A stretch of DNA of 64,000 bases from Kineobactrum sediminis (GCF_002868715.1 NZ_PKLZ01000002.1:124001-188000), one strand, 5' to 3'; counted from the first letter of the stretch, positions 34,988 to 44,733 are shown. Notes: a model not told the origin generated them from the sequence alone. A program made the numbers and translations.

Positions 34988-35962
34988 ATGAAGAAAAAAG
35001 TCTTTGTTACCCACATGCTACCCGGTGAACGGATTCACCAATTGTCCGCTTTCTGTGATGTTAATGTCTGGCTCGGCCCGGGGTTAATCAGCGCGTCCGC
35101 TTTGCGTGAGGAGCTTGTTGGCTGCCACGGTGTGGTCTGCCTGCTCACGGATCACATTGACCGCTCGCTGATTGACACCCTGCCGCAACTGGAATTTATT
35201 TCCAGCATGTCGGTAGGCGTGGACCACATTGATGTTGCCGCGCTGAACGAGCGAGGCATTCCTCTTGGCCACACTCCCGGGGTGCTGGTGGAGACCACCG
35301 CGGATACCACATTTGCCCTGCTGTTGGCCGCTGCGCGCCGTATCAGTGAGGCTGATCGTTTCGTCCGGCAGGGCGAATGGCGCCGGGAAAATCGCTGGTC
35401 ACCGGATTTTTTTACCGGCAAGGATGTAAGCGGTGCGACCCTGGGGATTATCGGGGTGGGTGCGATCGGCCAGGCAGTAGCCCGCAGGGCCAGTGCCTTT
35501 GGCATGAAAGTGTTGGGCTGGAACCGGAGCCCGAAAACAGTCGCGGGTATCGACATGGTGGCGCTGGAACAGTTGCTTGAGTGCAGTGACTTTGTGAGCC
35601 TGCATATCCCCCTGACCGACGACACCAGGGGATTGCTGGATGCACATCACATCGCCCTGATGAAGCCAGGTGCAGTGCTGGTCAACACCGCCCGTGGCGG
35701 TATTGTCGACGAGTCCGCACTGGCCGCTGCCCTGGCCAGCGGCGCCCTGTTTGCTGCGGGTATTGATGTTTTTGACGAAGAACCAGTGCCGGAAAACAAC
35801 CCCTTGCTGGCGTTGCCCAATGTGGTGTTGGCGCCCCATATCGGCAGTGCGACTACCCTCACCCGGGAGCGAATGGCCGATATCACCGCCGATAATGCGA
35901 TCGCCGCACTCAGGGGCGAGGTGATGCCGCACTGTGCAAATCCCGGCGTCTATGCCACCTGA
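34988..35962 (+). CDS. D-2-hydroxyacid dehydrogenase (glyoxylate/hydroxypyruvate reductase type)
   Basis: 324 residues from MKKKVFVTHMLPGER. The NAD(P) site is ATLGIIGVGAIGQAVARRASAFGMKVLGWNRS, and the catalytic triad is seen as Arg in VNTARGGIVDE, Glu in IDVFDEEPVPENN and His in LAPHIGSATTLTRERM. This is the GhrB/glyoxylate reductase arrangement. The frame is open upstream to 34847, but the family start fits ATG 34988. The upstream AraC-type gene (convergent) could be unrelated. Confidence 0.9.
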   Translation: MKKKVFVTHMLPGERIHQLSAFCDVNVWLGPGLISASALREELVGCHGVVCLLTDHIDRSLIDTLPQLEFISSMSVGVDHIDVAALNERGIPLGHTPGVLVETTADTTFALLLAAARRISEADRFVRQGEWRRENRWSPDFFTGKDVSGATLGIIGVGAIGQAVARRASAFGMKVLGWNRSPKTVAGIDMVALEQLLECSDFVSLHIPLTDDTRGLLDAHHIALMKPGAVLVNTARGGIVDESALAAALASGALFAAGIDVFDEEPVPENNPLLALPNVVLAPHIGSATTLTRERMADITADNAIAALRGEVMPHCANPGVYAT

Positions 35963-35971
35963 GTTGAGTGG

Positions 35972-36853
35972 TTATTTGCGCCCGGAGCTTCGGTAGGCGC
36001 GGGGAGGAAGGCCCACCGTCTGTCGAAACAGGCGCGAAAAATACAGGGCATCGTCGTAACCCACGGCATCTGCAATCGCCTTGATGCTCATTTCCGTGCT
36101 GTCCAGTAGTTGGCAGGCGTACTCGATTTTCATGTGCAAAAAATGCTTGATCGGTGAGTAGCCGGTGAGCGCCTTGTAGCGCTTGGAAAAGTGGTACTTG
36201 GACAGATGCGCTATCGCCGCCAGTTCATCCAGTTCCAGGCTGGTATGGATGCTGTCCTGCATCGTGCTCTGGATCGCCGCCAGGTCAAGGCCCGCGGGAT
36301 GAGTGGCGCGCTGGCGATTGGCCTCCAGCACAAATTGCGTAAACAGGTGCCGGCACTGGTTGGCCGCGTTGATGAAAGCGCTGCTGCTATAGCCGGTCCG
36401 GTTCACCGCGAGCAGGCTGTGAAACGCGGCCACCAGGCTCGGTGCAAGCCCCGCATGGACAACCGGCTTATGCTCCCGATAGCCCATGTAGTCCATGAAA
36501 ATACGGCTGCTGATACCCTGGAAATGAACCCAGTACAGGCTCCAGGGCTGGTCCGGCGCTGCGGCATAACGGTGCGCCAGACCCTGGGGCAGCAGCACCA
36601 GGTCGCCGGCGGTAATATGGGTGCGCTGTTCGCCGACACTGAGTCGACCGTGGCCATCGACACAGTACAGCAGGAGATTGTCGTCGTGTCGTGGACGACG
36701 CATGCGGTGCCCGGTGGCCTGTGGGTAATAACCCATGGCCGTTGGGTAACAGTCCCGGGTAAGGGGATGGCGATGCAACTGTTCCAGCATGAAAGCCGGG
36801 GTCAGGAACCGGACGCCTTCGGCGGGAAGAGGCCATTGGGAGGTTGTACTCAT
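35972..36853 (-). CDS. AraC-family transcriptional regulator
   Basis: About 293 residues. The N-terminal half is a cupin-like ligand-binding domain (LLYCVDGHGRLSVGEQRTHITAGDLVLLPQGLAHRYAA), similar to RhaR/MelR/XylS-type sensors of sugars, and the C-terminal 100 residues carry two HTH motifs (LELDELAAIAHLSKYHFSKRYKALTGYSPIKHF and MSIKAIADAVGYDDALYFSRLFRQTVGLPPRAYR). ATG 36853 is preferred; 36886 and 36898 are in frame. It is not adjacent to an obvious sugar operon; the GPH transporter at 44.8 kb is distant. Confidence 0.88.
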   Translation of the reverse strand: MSTTSQWPLPAEGVRFLTPAFMLEQLHRHPLTRDCYPTAMGYYPQATGHRMRRPRHDDNLLLYCVDGHGRLSVGEQRTHITAGDLVLLPQGLAHRYAAAPDQPWSLYWVHFQGISSRIFMDYMGYREHKPVVHAGLAPSLVAAFHSLLAVNRTGYSSSAFINAANQCRHLFTQFVLEANRQRATHPAGLDLAAIQSTMQDSIHTSLELDELAAIAHLSKYHFSKRYKALTGYSPIKHFLHMKIEYACQLLDSTEMSIKAIADAVGYDDALYFSRLFRQTVGLPPRAYRSSGRK

Positions 36854-36932
36854 GAGATAAACCCCATAACGGGCTTTTTTCGACATTGAAAGCAGCAATA
36901 TACTCTATATTTTGCTGCGTTCCGAGCCGGGC

Positions 36933-37469
36933 TTACTCGCTGGCTGCGGCCAACGGCCAGTCCTGTAGCGGGTGGTAGCTCACCCCTTCGCGTCTCTCCC
37001 GGGATTCAAACAGGCTGAACCGCCGGTAGGGGAGTGCGAATGACGGGGGTTCCAGCGGCGCCGGAGGCGCCTCGGGACAGCGTCGGAATAGGGTGACATG
37101 GGGCACAAAGACGTTGCGATCCCGTTTTTTCTGCACACTGCCGGCGCTGCTGCGCAATGTATTGGCCAGGGTGGTCAGCTCCGGGGGCCAGGTTTCGGCG
37201 CCGAGCCAGTAAATCATGGCTTTTGGCCAGTAGCCGGTCTGGTTCAGGAGCAATTGCGAGCCCGGTACAGGCCGCCGCGCCAGGCGCTCGTCCACGGCCT
37301 GGCAGAGGGTGCCCAGTGCGGTTTCCGGAACGTCGCCGATAAACGCCAGGGTGATATGGAAATTGGCGACCGGAACCGCCCGCCCTGGCTCGCCAAACTG
37401 GCGCTCACGCCAGGCGTCAATGGCCAGCGCCGTTTCCTGACTCAGTTCAAGGCCAAAAAATACTCTCAT
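36933..37469 (-). CDS. thpR: RNA 2',3'-cyclic phosphodiesterase ThpR (2H family)
   Basis: 178 residues. Two His-x-Thr-x motifs, the catalytic pair of 2H phosphoesterases, are at FHITLAF (about residue 41) and PHVTLFR (about 125). The N-terminus MRVFFGLELSQETALAI matches the 2'-5' RNA ligase/ThpR family. ATG 37469 is chosen; the frame extends 57 bases upstream into the DUF4340 gene. Last gene in the minus-strand block that includes the ABC operon. Confidence 0.9.
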   Translation of the reverse strand: MRVFFGLELSQETALAIDAWRERQFGEPGRAVPVANFHITLAFIGDVPETALGTLCQAVDERLARRPVPGSQLLLNQTGYWPKAMIYWLGAETWPPELTTLANTLRSSAGSVQKKRDRNVFVPHVTLFRRCPEAPPAPLEPPSFALPYRRFSLFESRERREGVSYHPLQDWPLAAASE

Positions 37470-37494
37470 AAACCGTCCCCCAATACAGCATAGC

Positions 37495-38415
37495 TTATTG
37501 TTGCTGCGGCACCGGTGGTTCGCCATTCAGGCTTGCGGAATCGAGGCTGTTGAGACGATCAAAATCATAGGCGCTGATCGCGAAGAACAGGTCGTAACGA
37601 CTGTCGCGAATGAAATGGTCATCCTCCAGCGCAAAAAAATCCAGTCGCTGCGTGCTGTCATCAGCGAGATCAACCTGCAGCATCAATGAGGGTTCCAGTG
37701 CTGATAGCCTGAGCTGCTGCGCCGCATTCGCGATACCTGTCAGCTGCAGGTTCGCCAGGGATACCAGCAATGCTTCAAGCTCGCGTGGCTCCGGCTGTGC
37801 ACCCGAGGGGGCTTCCCAGGAGCCGGCGCGAGTTCTGTGCAGCGTAAAGCCGGGTCCGCGAATGCCCCGGGGCTCGGGGATCTGTAGCAGCCATGGGTCC
37901 AGCCATGCGGCATCCTGCGCCGGGCTGTCAAAACTGTTGAACCTGATGCTGTAAACGGGATCCGCAGTCGCATTGCGGGCATGGACTCGCCGGAAAGTGG
38001 GGGCGGTGCCCAGGTAAATTATTTCCTGTTGGCCGGTCCCCGTCATCAGGGTGAGGCGGCGACGGTAGCTGTAACTGGCTACCTCAAACCGCTGTCGGGC
38101 CGCGATACTACTGGCGACAGCCTGGCCTTCCCGCGCCTGGCCGAGTGTCTTCAGCAAGTGCTTAACCTGCTCCGTATTGGCGGGCAGGCCGCCCCCCAGT
38201 GCCGGTATTCGCCAGCCATTGTCGCTTCTGGCTATTACGGCCTCGTTGCCCTGCGGGTCCATAATCCGGATACCGGTTATCGTCTCCGCGGGCAAGCTCA
38301 TCAGCTGGTTGCCTGATACTTCCGCCGTCACGCCGTGTTCGGGCCAGTAGACCACAGCGGTGATGAAACACTGAATGGCCAGAATCACCAGCAGCGCCCT
38401 GATAATGCGATTCAC
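37495..38415 (-). CDS. DUF4340 domain-containing protein
   Basis: 306 residues with a single N-terminal signal/anchor helix (IIRALLVILAIQCFITAVVYW) and an extracytoplasmic beta-rich domain (SLPAETITGIRIMDPQGNEAVIARSDNGWRIP) characteristic of DUF4340. Its start overlaps the stop of the permease/GldG fusion (ATGA), so it is made with the ABC system. DUF4340 genes are found next to GldG-type ABC transporters in many bacteria; the function is unknown. Confidence 0.85.
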   Translation of the reverse strand: MNRIIRALLVILAIQCFITAVVYWPEHGVTAEVSGNQLMSLPAETITGIRIMDPQGNEAVIARSDNGWRIPALGGGLPANTEQVKHLLKTLGQAREGQAVASSIAARQRFEVASYSYRRRLTLMTGTGQQEIIYLGTAPTFRRVHARNATADPVYSIRFNSFDSPAQDAAWLDPWLLQIPEPRGIRGPGFTLHRTRAGSWEAPSGAQPEPRELEALLVSLANLQLTGIANAAQQLRLSALEPSLMLQVDLADDSTQRLDFFALEDDHFIRDSRYDLFFAISAYDFDRLNSLDSASLNGEPPVPQQQ

Positions 38416-41252
38416 AGGGCCAGTTCCCGCTGGTAGTAACGTCTGCGCGCCAGCGTGCGCAGCCAGTGAACCAATGCCAGCAAAGCGAGCCAGCCGATGG
38501 CCAGCGCATAGTTCAGGTACTCAATCCTGCGCTGCGCCTGCCTGTCCATGGGGGGGAGGGTGCGATTGAAATGGCCACGGGCCCGGATCCCCAGCAGGGC
38601 CTCATCCTGGAGCGCCCACTCCAGGGTATTCATGAACAGTTCCAGGGGGCCCAGGTATTGGCTACCGCTAGCGGCCAGTGCCGCTTTCAGCATCTGGTCA
38701 TCCATGAAATCATTACTGGCGAGCAGAATCAGCCGGGCGGATTCCGCCGAGTGTTCGATAACCCCCCGGGCGACGGGAGGGCCGTCATCTACCACCGGTG
38801 GCGGCTTGTGTCCGGTAAACCAGGACGGGAATCTTCCCTCCAGTAGCACCCCAAGCTGATGGCTACCGCGCGCCGCTTCATCCTCCGGCACGAACGCGGT
38901 GCGCCCGCTGGCGTCCTGCCGTGGGATGACGTCGCGCCCGGAAGATCGCCAGGCCTCGCTGGAACTGCGCAACAGGCTGGTTACACGGACGCCGGTCGGT
39001 GGCTGCACGGTAATGGGCGAGGCCCAGCCCATGGTGAGTTGCGGCAGGTTGGCTGTTATCGGGTGGTCGGGGTTAAGCCCCGGTGGCCGCAGGTCAATAA
39101 AGTAGGGATAGTCGATCATCTGTACATCGCGGAATTCATGGCCTCCAGCCTGGCGCCGCACCGGTGCCGGGAACAGGGCGTTTTGTGGGTCCAGTACCAG
39201 GCTGTCCCCAATTGTGACGCCCAGGCCTGCCAGCCAGCGCTGGAGTCCGCTGTTATAGTCCTGCAGGCGCATATCGCCACCGGAGAGTTCAACGGTAAAG
39301 GGCGAGGTTGCCATGAGCACCGTACCGCCACGCATCAAAAACTGGTCGATGGCAAACAGGGCGCTCTCAGCCAGCGCCCGGGGTGCTACAACCGCCAGAA
39401 TATCCACTTCCGGATCGATTCTGCCCTGGTCCAGGTCAACCAGGCGAATGCTGTAGTCCCGGGTAATAGCCTGCTCGAGGTTGGTAAACGTGGGTGCGCC
39501 GAGATGGTGCTGGGCCATTTGTTTGTTTACTTCGGGTACCGCCAGGGCCACCGTACGGGTGAAATCCTTGGCGAATCGCTTCAGTCCGGCGTAGAGCATG
39601 GGGTCGAAATCGTCCGGGTCGAAGGCCTCGGTGGGCAGTTGCACCACCTGGTGGTCATCGGACAGGGTCAGGTAGAAATAGAATTCGCCGCCGTCTCCGA
39701 GGGCTGCAATCATCGGTCGGAAGCCCCACTCGTCGGCGAGTTGTCGGGCAACATCCCCGCTGCCGGCCTCGGGTTCAACGAAGCGATAGCTGAGCAGGCC
39801 GCCGGACTGGCGGGCCCGCACTTCCAGCTGCTGGGTGATGGCCTCTTTGTAGTCGCGCAGGCGCTCCGGCAGGCGCTCATCCGCCGAGACATAGGCTACC
39901 AGTTCCACCGGTTTTTGCAGGGCATTGAATACATTGCCGCCCAGCCGGTAACTGTGCAGGACATCGCGGATCGCCCGGCTCAGGTCGAATTCGGGATTGC
40001 GCAGCCTTACTTCGGGACCCGTGCCGCCGGCGCTGCGCACATCCACCAGATCGGCAAAGCCCAGTGTTTCGAATTCATCGCCGTAACTGACCAGGACATG
40101 GAACCAGGCATTGACCAGCGTGGACTGGTAGCGATCCGCAATTTTCAGCGGCGTGGCCTGCATCCGGTAACGCTCGCCGGCTTCCTGCTCCAGCTCCGGG
40201 TTCGTCGCCGGGTCAATGAATTCAACCTGTACCCTGTTGCCCCCGGCGATAGCATACTCTTCCAGCAGGTCGCGCAACTGCGGTATCAGCGGTGCCAGTA
40301 GCGGGTGGGTTTTGGCACTGAAATAACCCCGTATCAGCAGCGGTTCATCCAGCTGGGACAGTAGCTGATGGGTGGGTTCGGAGATGGAGTACAACTGGCC
40401 TTCGGTGACATCCAGCCGCAGCCCGGGCAGCCTCTGTAACCAGATATTGGCAAGCAGCAGGTTGGCCAGCAACAGTACAATTCCGACCCGCCAGCGCCTG
40501 TGGCGGGGGGTGCGGGCGTCATCGGCCCAGCGTTCCCGCTCCAGCGAATACACGTTCAGGGCCAGGAAACCGATCACCAGGCTCAGGTAATAGGCGATAT
40601 CGCGTAAATCCAGAACGCCCCGGGTGATACTCTCGAAACGCGAGCCGCTGCCCAACAGTCGCAGAACTTCGCCAGTGCGATCCGCAAAAAATGTGGTCAG
40701 CAGATCACTTCCCAGCAGGTACAGGAACCCGCACAGGACAACACTGCCGATCAGGCTGACAATCGGGTTGTCGGTGCGGGCGGAGACAAACAGGCCGATG
40801 CTGATATAGGCCGCGCCCAGCAGGCCGGCAGCAAGGTAGCCCGCCAATACCGGGCCCCAATCAAGCTCGGCCATCAGTGCGGTAGTGACTGCCAGTGGCG
40901 CGGTAGCCAGCAACGCCAGCAGCAGCAGGCTAAAGCAGGCGCGAAACTTGCCGAGGACAAAGCGCCATAAACCGGCAGGCTGGGTAAGCACATGCTCCAG
41001 GGTGCCGCTGCGTCGCTCCTCGCTCCACATACGCATGGTCAGTGCGGCGCTGAGGAAGATTAACAACAGCGGCATCCATTCGAACAGGGGGCGCAGGTCG
41101 GCAATATTGCGCGCAAACCAGGATTCAACCCAGAAAAATATGAACAGGGTGACTGCGGTAAATACGGTGAGAAACAACCAGGCGACCGGCGAACTGAAAA
41201 ACAGCCGCATTTCTTTCCGGGAGACACGACGGCTAACGCTCAGGGTACTCAT
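38412..41252 (-). CDS. ABC-2 permease fused to GldG-like extracytoplasmic protein
   Basis: 946 residues. Residues 1-245 form an ABC-2 permease with about six membrane helices, beginning SRKEMRLFFSSPVAWLFLTVFTAVTLFIFF (GldF-like). A further helix near 255-275 starts the GldG/IFT52-like region (WLQRLPGLRLDVTEGQLYSISEPTHQLLSQL ... ILAVVAPRALAESALFAIDQFLMRGGTVLMATSPF), and a last helix lies at about 910-930. In gliding Bacteroidetes GldF and GldG are separate; here they are one protein. It overlaps the ATPase stop by four bases. The transported substrate is unknown; motility should not be assumed. Confidence 0.88.
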   Translation of the reverse strand: MSTLSVSRRVSRKEMRLFFSSPVAWLFLTVFTAVTLFIFFWVESWFARNIADLRPLFEWMPLLLIFLSAALTMRMWSEERRSGTLEHVLTQPAGLWRFVLGKFRACFSLLLLALLATAPLAVTTALMAELDWGPVLAGYLAAGLLGAAYISIGLFVSARTDNPIVSLIGSVVLCGFLYLLGSDLLTTFFADRTGEVLRLLGSGSRFESITRGVLDLRDIAYYLSLVIGFLALNVYSLERERWADDARTPRHRRWRVGIVLLLANLLLANIWLQRLPGLRLDVTEGQLYSISEPTHQLLSQLDEPLLIRGYFSAKTHPLLAPLIPQLRDLLEEYAIAGGNRVQVEFIDPATNPELEQEAGERYRMQATPLKIADRYQSTLVNAWFHVLVSYGDEFETLGFADLVDVRSAGGTGPEVRLRNPEFDLSRAIRDVLHSYRLGGNVFNALQKPVELVAYVSADERLPERLRDYKEAITQQLEVRARQSGGLLSYRFVEPEAGSGDVARQLADEWGFRPMIAALGDGGEFYFYLTLSDDHQVVQLPTEAFDPDDFDPMLYAGLKRFAKDFTRTVALAVPEVNKQMAQHHLGAPTFTNLEQAITRDYSIRLVDLDQGRIDPEVDILAVVAPRALAESALFAIDQFLMRGGTVLMATSPFTVELSGGDMRLQDYNSGLQRWLAGLGVTIGDSLVLDPQNALFPAPVRRQAGGHEFRDVQMIDYPYFIDLRPPGLNPDHPITANLPQLTMGWASPITVQPPTGVRVTSLLRSSSEAWRSSGRDVIPRQDASGRTAFVPEDEAARGSHQLGVLLEGRFPSWFTGHKPPPVVDDGPPVARGVIEHSAESARLILLASNDFMDDQMLKAALAASGSQYLGPLELFMNTLEWALQDEALLGIRARGHFNRTLPPMDRQAQRRIEYLNYALAIGWLALLALVHWLRTLARRRYYQRELAL

Positions 41253-42187
41253 TCACCTTCTCCCCGGCTGGTAGCCTCGCGAAAAATACTGTCCAGGTCC
41301 CTTACAACAGGTTGAAGCTGGTACAGGGCGGCACCCGCCCCGATCACGCATTTGGCTACATTGTGCGCGGCGGTATCGATATCCGAGTGTTCATGCAGCT
41401 GCAGAATCCAGCTCTGGTCGTCGGCTGTAGTGCGTTCGGGGGTAACCTGTGCCAGCTGGGGCATGCGGCGTAGCCAGGTCTCCAGTGCCGGCTCCTCCGT
41501 GCCCGCTCGCAACAGGAGTGTCCTGCTTTGCCTGAGTGCGTGTAGCGGTTGGTCGAGGACAAGCCTGCCTCCCGCCAGTACCAGCACCCGGTCACAGACC
41601 GCCTCGACTTCCTGCATGATATGCGTGGACAGGATGACCGTGGCCCGCTGGGCCAGGCGCTTGAGCAGGGCGCGCATTTGCGCGGTCTGCTCGGGGTCGA
41701 GGCCGTTGGTGGGTTCGTCCAGGATCAGCAGGCGGGGTTGGCCGAGAATGGCCTGGGCCACACCTACCCGCTGTTTAAGGCCGCGGGAGAGACGATTAAT
41801 GGGATCAAGAGCCCGCGTGCCGAGATCGGTGGCAGCGATAGCAGTGCGCAGGGCGAGTGGCCGCTCCCCCGCGGGAATGCCCTTGAGCGTAGCGGCGTAC
41901 TCCAGGTAATCGGCCACTATCATTTCGGGATAGAAAGGGAGGTTCTCCGGCAGGTAACCCAATAGCCGCTGCACCTCGCGAGCCTGGTCGGCCAGGGGAA
42001 AACCGGCAATGGTGATACTGCCTGCCGAGGGCTCCAGATAACCGCTGAGCATTTTCATGATGGTACTTTTACCGGCACCGTTATGGCCCAGCAAACCGAC
42101 GACTTCGTTGGCACCGATACTGAACGAAATGTTATCCACCGCCGTAACGGCACCATAGCGTCGTGTCAGTGACTGAACCTGAATCAT
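41249..42187 (-). CDS. ABC transporter ATP-binding protein (GldA/NatA-like)
   Basis: 312 residues from MIQVQSLTRRYGAVTAVDNISF. Walker A GHNGAGKST, signature NRLSRGLKQRVGVAQA (a variant of LSGGQ), Walker B RLLILDEPTNGLDP and H-loop STHIMQEVEAVCD are all present. The C-terminal 90 residues form the extension seen in ABC-2 exporter ATPases. ATG 42187 follows the gor stop by 20 bases. It energises the fused permease encoded next. Confidence 0.93.
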   Translation of the reverse strand: MIQVQSLTRRYGAVTAVDNISFSIGANEVVGLLGHNGAGKSTIMKMLSGYLEPSAGSITIAGFPLADQAREVQRLLGYLPENLPFYPEMIVADYLEYAATLKGIPAGERPLALRTAIAATDLGTRALDPINRLSRGLKQRVGVAQAILGQPRLLILDEPTNGLDPEQTAQMRALLKRLAQRATVILSTHIMQEVEAVCDRVLVLAGGRLVLDQPLHALRQSRTLLLRAGTEEPALETWLRRMPQLAQVTPERTTADDQSWILQLHEHSDIDTAAHNVAKCVIGAGAALYQLQPVVRDLDSIFREATSRGEGE

Positions 42188-42206
42188 ACCGCGTTGATCA
42201 TGAGGG

Positions 42207-43565
42207 CTATTCTTCAGTCCAGGGCTCGCGCATGGTGACGAATTCTTCCGCCGCAGTCGGATGAATGCCAATGGTGCTGTCAAACACGGCTTTGGTTGCG
42301 CCTGCACGCATGGCGATGGCCATACCCTGGATGATTTCACCGGCGTCCGGACCCATCATGTGTATCCCGACCACGCGGTCGGTGGCGGTCTCCACAATCA
42401 GTTTCATGAAGGTCTGTTCATCGCGGCCACTGATGGTGTGTTTCATGGGTCGGAAATATGATTTGAACAGCCGGATGTGGCCAAACCGTGCCCGGGCTTC
42501 GTCCTCGGTGAAACCCACGGTGCCGATATTGGGCTGGCAAAATACCGCGGTAGGGATAAAGTCGTACTCAACCTGCTGGTCGAGATCACCAAATTGCCGG
42601 CGTGCAAAGGACATGCCTTCGGCCAGCGCTATCGGGGTCAGTTCCATGCCACCGATAACATCCCCAAGGGCGAATATGCTGGGTACGTTGGTGCAGAAAT
42701 GCGAATCGACGGCGATGGTACCGATCTCGGTCACGGCTACCTTGGCTTCTGCCAGGCCCAGGCTCTCCAGGTGTGGCGCGCGGCCGGTTGCATACAGCAC
42801 CGCATCCGCAGTAAGCGAACTCCCGTCAGTGAGCTGAAGTTCCAGGCCATCCGGGCCCTTGCTGATGGACTCAACATTCACCTCGAAGCGCAGATCGACC
42901 CCGGTTTTGGGGATTTCACGGGCGGCGTGGCCGCGGATGTCCGGGTCGAAGCCGCGCAGGAACAGGGGGCCTCGATAGAGCTGCGTGACCCGGGAGCCCA
43001 GGCCGTTGAAAATACCGGCGAACTCTACTGCGATGTAGCCGCCGCCGACAATCACCAGACGCTTGGGAAAGGTGTCCAGATCGAAGACTTCGTTGGAGGT
43101 AATGGCGAGTTCAGAGCCCGGAAAAACCGGGATATGGGGCCAGCCGCCAGTGGCGATGAGGATTTTTTCAGCGCTGTAATGCTGGTCGCCAACGGCGACG
43201 GTATGGGCGTCCACCAGACGCGCCCGACCATCGATAACCTCGGCGTTGGCGCCGCCCAGCATCTTGCGGTAAATACCATTGAGACGTGAAATTTCGGTTT
43301 TCTTGTTGTCCCGCAGAGTTGCCCAGTCAAAAGCGGGCTTGCTGCTGTCCCAGCCAAAACCACGGGCATCCTCAAATGCCTTGCCGAACTCAGAGGCATA
43401 AACGTAGAGCTTCTTCGGTACGCAGCCCACATTGACGCAGGTGCCGCCCATATAGCGGTCTTCAGCAATCGCCACTTTGGCACCGAAGCCCGCTGCCATC
43501 CTGGCCGCACGCACGCCACCGGAGCCCGCGCCAATAACAAACAGGTCGTAATCCCTTCTACTCAC
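42207..43565 (-). CDS. gor: Glutathione-disulfide reductase
   Basis: NADPH-dependent reduction of oxidised glutathione. 452 residues (E. coli: 450) from a GTG with AGGAG six bases upstream. FAD site DYDLFVIGAGSGGVRAARMAA, redox-active disulfide GGTCVNVGCVPKKLYVYASEF, NADPH site RLVIVGGGYIAVEFAGIFNGLG and the C-terminal catalytic IGIHPTAAEEFVTMREP are intact. It leads the minus-strand block with the ABC genes; a functional link is not evident. Confidence 0.95.
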   Translation of the reverse strand: MSRRDYDLFVIGAGSGGVRAARMAAGFGAKVAIAEDRYMGGTCVNVGCVPKKLYVYASEFGKAFEDARGFGWDSSKPAFDWATLRDNKKTEISRLNGIYRKMLGGANAEVIDGRARLVDAHTVAVGDQHYSAEKILIATGGWPHIPVFPGSELAITSNEVFDLDTFPKRLVIVGGGYIAVEFAGIFNGLGSRVTQLYRGPLFLRGFDPDIRGHAAREIPKTGVDLRFEVNVESISKGPDGLELQLTDGSSLTADAVLYATGRAPHLESLGLAEAKVAVTEIGTIAVDSHFCTNVPSIFALGDVIGGMELTPIALAEGMSFARRQFGDLDQQVEYDFIPTAVFCQPNIGTVGFTEDEARARFGHIRLFKSYFRPMKHTISGRDEQTFMKLIVETATDRVVGIHMMGPDAGEIIQGMAIAMRAGATKAVFDSTIGIHPTAAEEFVTMREPWTEE

Positions 43566-43635
43566 ACCAATCTCCTCTCGTAATGCCGGTAAGTCTAGCA
43601 GTGTTCCGATGTACACATAACCGCTGCAAAGCGGG

Positions 43636-43641
43636 TATTAT
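43636..43641 (+). promoter_or_regulatory. Putative -10 element of the DUF481 gene
   Basis: TATTAT at 43636-43641 follows TACACA at 43612-43617 by 18 bases. The spacer contains the small GNRA-loop hairpin CCGCT-GCAA-AGCGG (43621-43634). Weak call. Confidence 0.28.
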
Positions 43642-43673
43642 AAAGGCTTAGCCCTTTGATTTGAGGAAATTTA

Positions 43674-44726
43674 ATGACGCTTTACAAGCACAGAACCGTG
43701 CCCGTACTCGCGGCTCCACTTCTGTTGATGGGGGCACTCATTGCCCAGGCCGATACGGCTGCCACACAAGCGGACGAAATTGTACTGAAAAACGGTTCCC
43801 GGCTCCTTGGCACGATAACCGGCGTGCGCGATGGTATGGTCAAGATTGATACCGAATTCGCAGGCAGCATCAGTATCAAGCTCGAGCATATTGACAGCAT
43901 GGAGGCCCACGATCCTGTGGTGCTCTTGCTTGAAAACGGCACGGTTGTGGAAAGCCAGGGTATTGCCGTAGAGCAACAAGAGCTGGTGCTCTCCACCCCG
44001 GAGGCGCCTGCAAGCCGATACCCTCTGCAGGATCTGGCGCTCACCGACCCGGCACCCTGGGAGCTGGGGCAGGGGTATAACTGGACCGGCCTGGCCAGCG
44101 CTGCACTCAGCCTGCAACGAGGTAATACCGACAGTGATGAGTTTGACTACAAGCTCGATGCGTCCTGGCGCAGTACCGAAGACCGCTACACCGCGCTTTT
44201 GAGCGGTGAGGTAGACGAAGCGAATGGAGTCAGGAATGCCGAGAACTGGTCCATACTCGGCAAATATGACCGTTTCCTCGACGGCCCCTTGTACTGGGGT
44301 ATTAACGCCTCTGTGGAACAGGATGAGTTTGCCGATGTTGACCTGCGCTACTATCTTGGTCCCTACCTGGGCCGCGAATTTTACAGCAAGCCGGTACTGA
44401 ACCTCTCAGGCGAGGCGGGCCTGGTGTTGGTGGATGAGGATTTCATTATCGCGGAGGACGAGCAGTACCTCGGCGCCAACTGGACGGTAAATGCGTCCAG
44501 TAATTATCTCGGCGGCGACTCACGCCTGTACCTGAGGCATACCGGCATCTGGAATCTTGATGAAACGGATGAATTCATTCTCCATCTGGCGATGGGCCTG
44601 GGGTTTCCCCTGTTGGCACAAATTGAAGCTGCCGCAGAGATTTTGCTGGACTATGACAGCGGTCTGCCAGCGGAAGTGGACAGTCTGGACCAGGCCTACC
44701 GATTCCGCATAGGCTACTCCTGGTAG
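43674..44726 (+). CDS. DUF481 outer-membrane beta-barrel protein
   Basis: 350 residues. A signal peptide (to about ALIAQADTA) is followed by an N-terminal small beta domain (DEIVLKNGSRLLGTITGVRDGMVKIDTEFAGSISIKLEHIDSM) and a C-terminal barrel domain of the DUF481/YdiY type (WTGLASAALSLQRGNTDSDEFDYKLDASWRS ... YRFIGYSW-like ending with Trp). Such proteins are salt- or stress-induced outer-membrane proteins of unknown function. The N-terminal domain resembles an Sm-like fold fused in many members. Stand-alone gene. Confidence 0.85.
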   Translation: MTLYKHRTVPVLAAPLLLMGALIAQADTAATQADEIVLKNGSRLLGTITGVRDGMVKIDTEFAGSISIKLEHIDSMEAHDPVVLLLENGTVVESQGIAVEQQELVLSTPEAPASRYPLQDLALTDPAPWELGQGYNWTGLASAALSLQRGNTDSDEFDYKLDASWRSTEDRYTALLSGEVDEANGVRNAENWSILGKYDRFLDGPLYWGINASVEQDEFADVDLRYYLGPYLGREFYSKPVLNLSGEAGLVLVDEDFIIAEDEQYLGANWTVNASSNYLGGDSRLYLRHTGIWNLDETDEFILHLAMGLGFPLLAQIEAAAEILLDYDSGLPAEVDSLDQAYRFRIGYSW

Positions 44727-44733
44727 CACCGCT

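Noticed and set aside
38859-40301. 480-codon open frame on the plus strand opposite the permease/GldG gene
   Set aside because: Shadow of the coupled ABC operon on the other strand.
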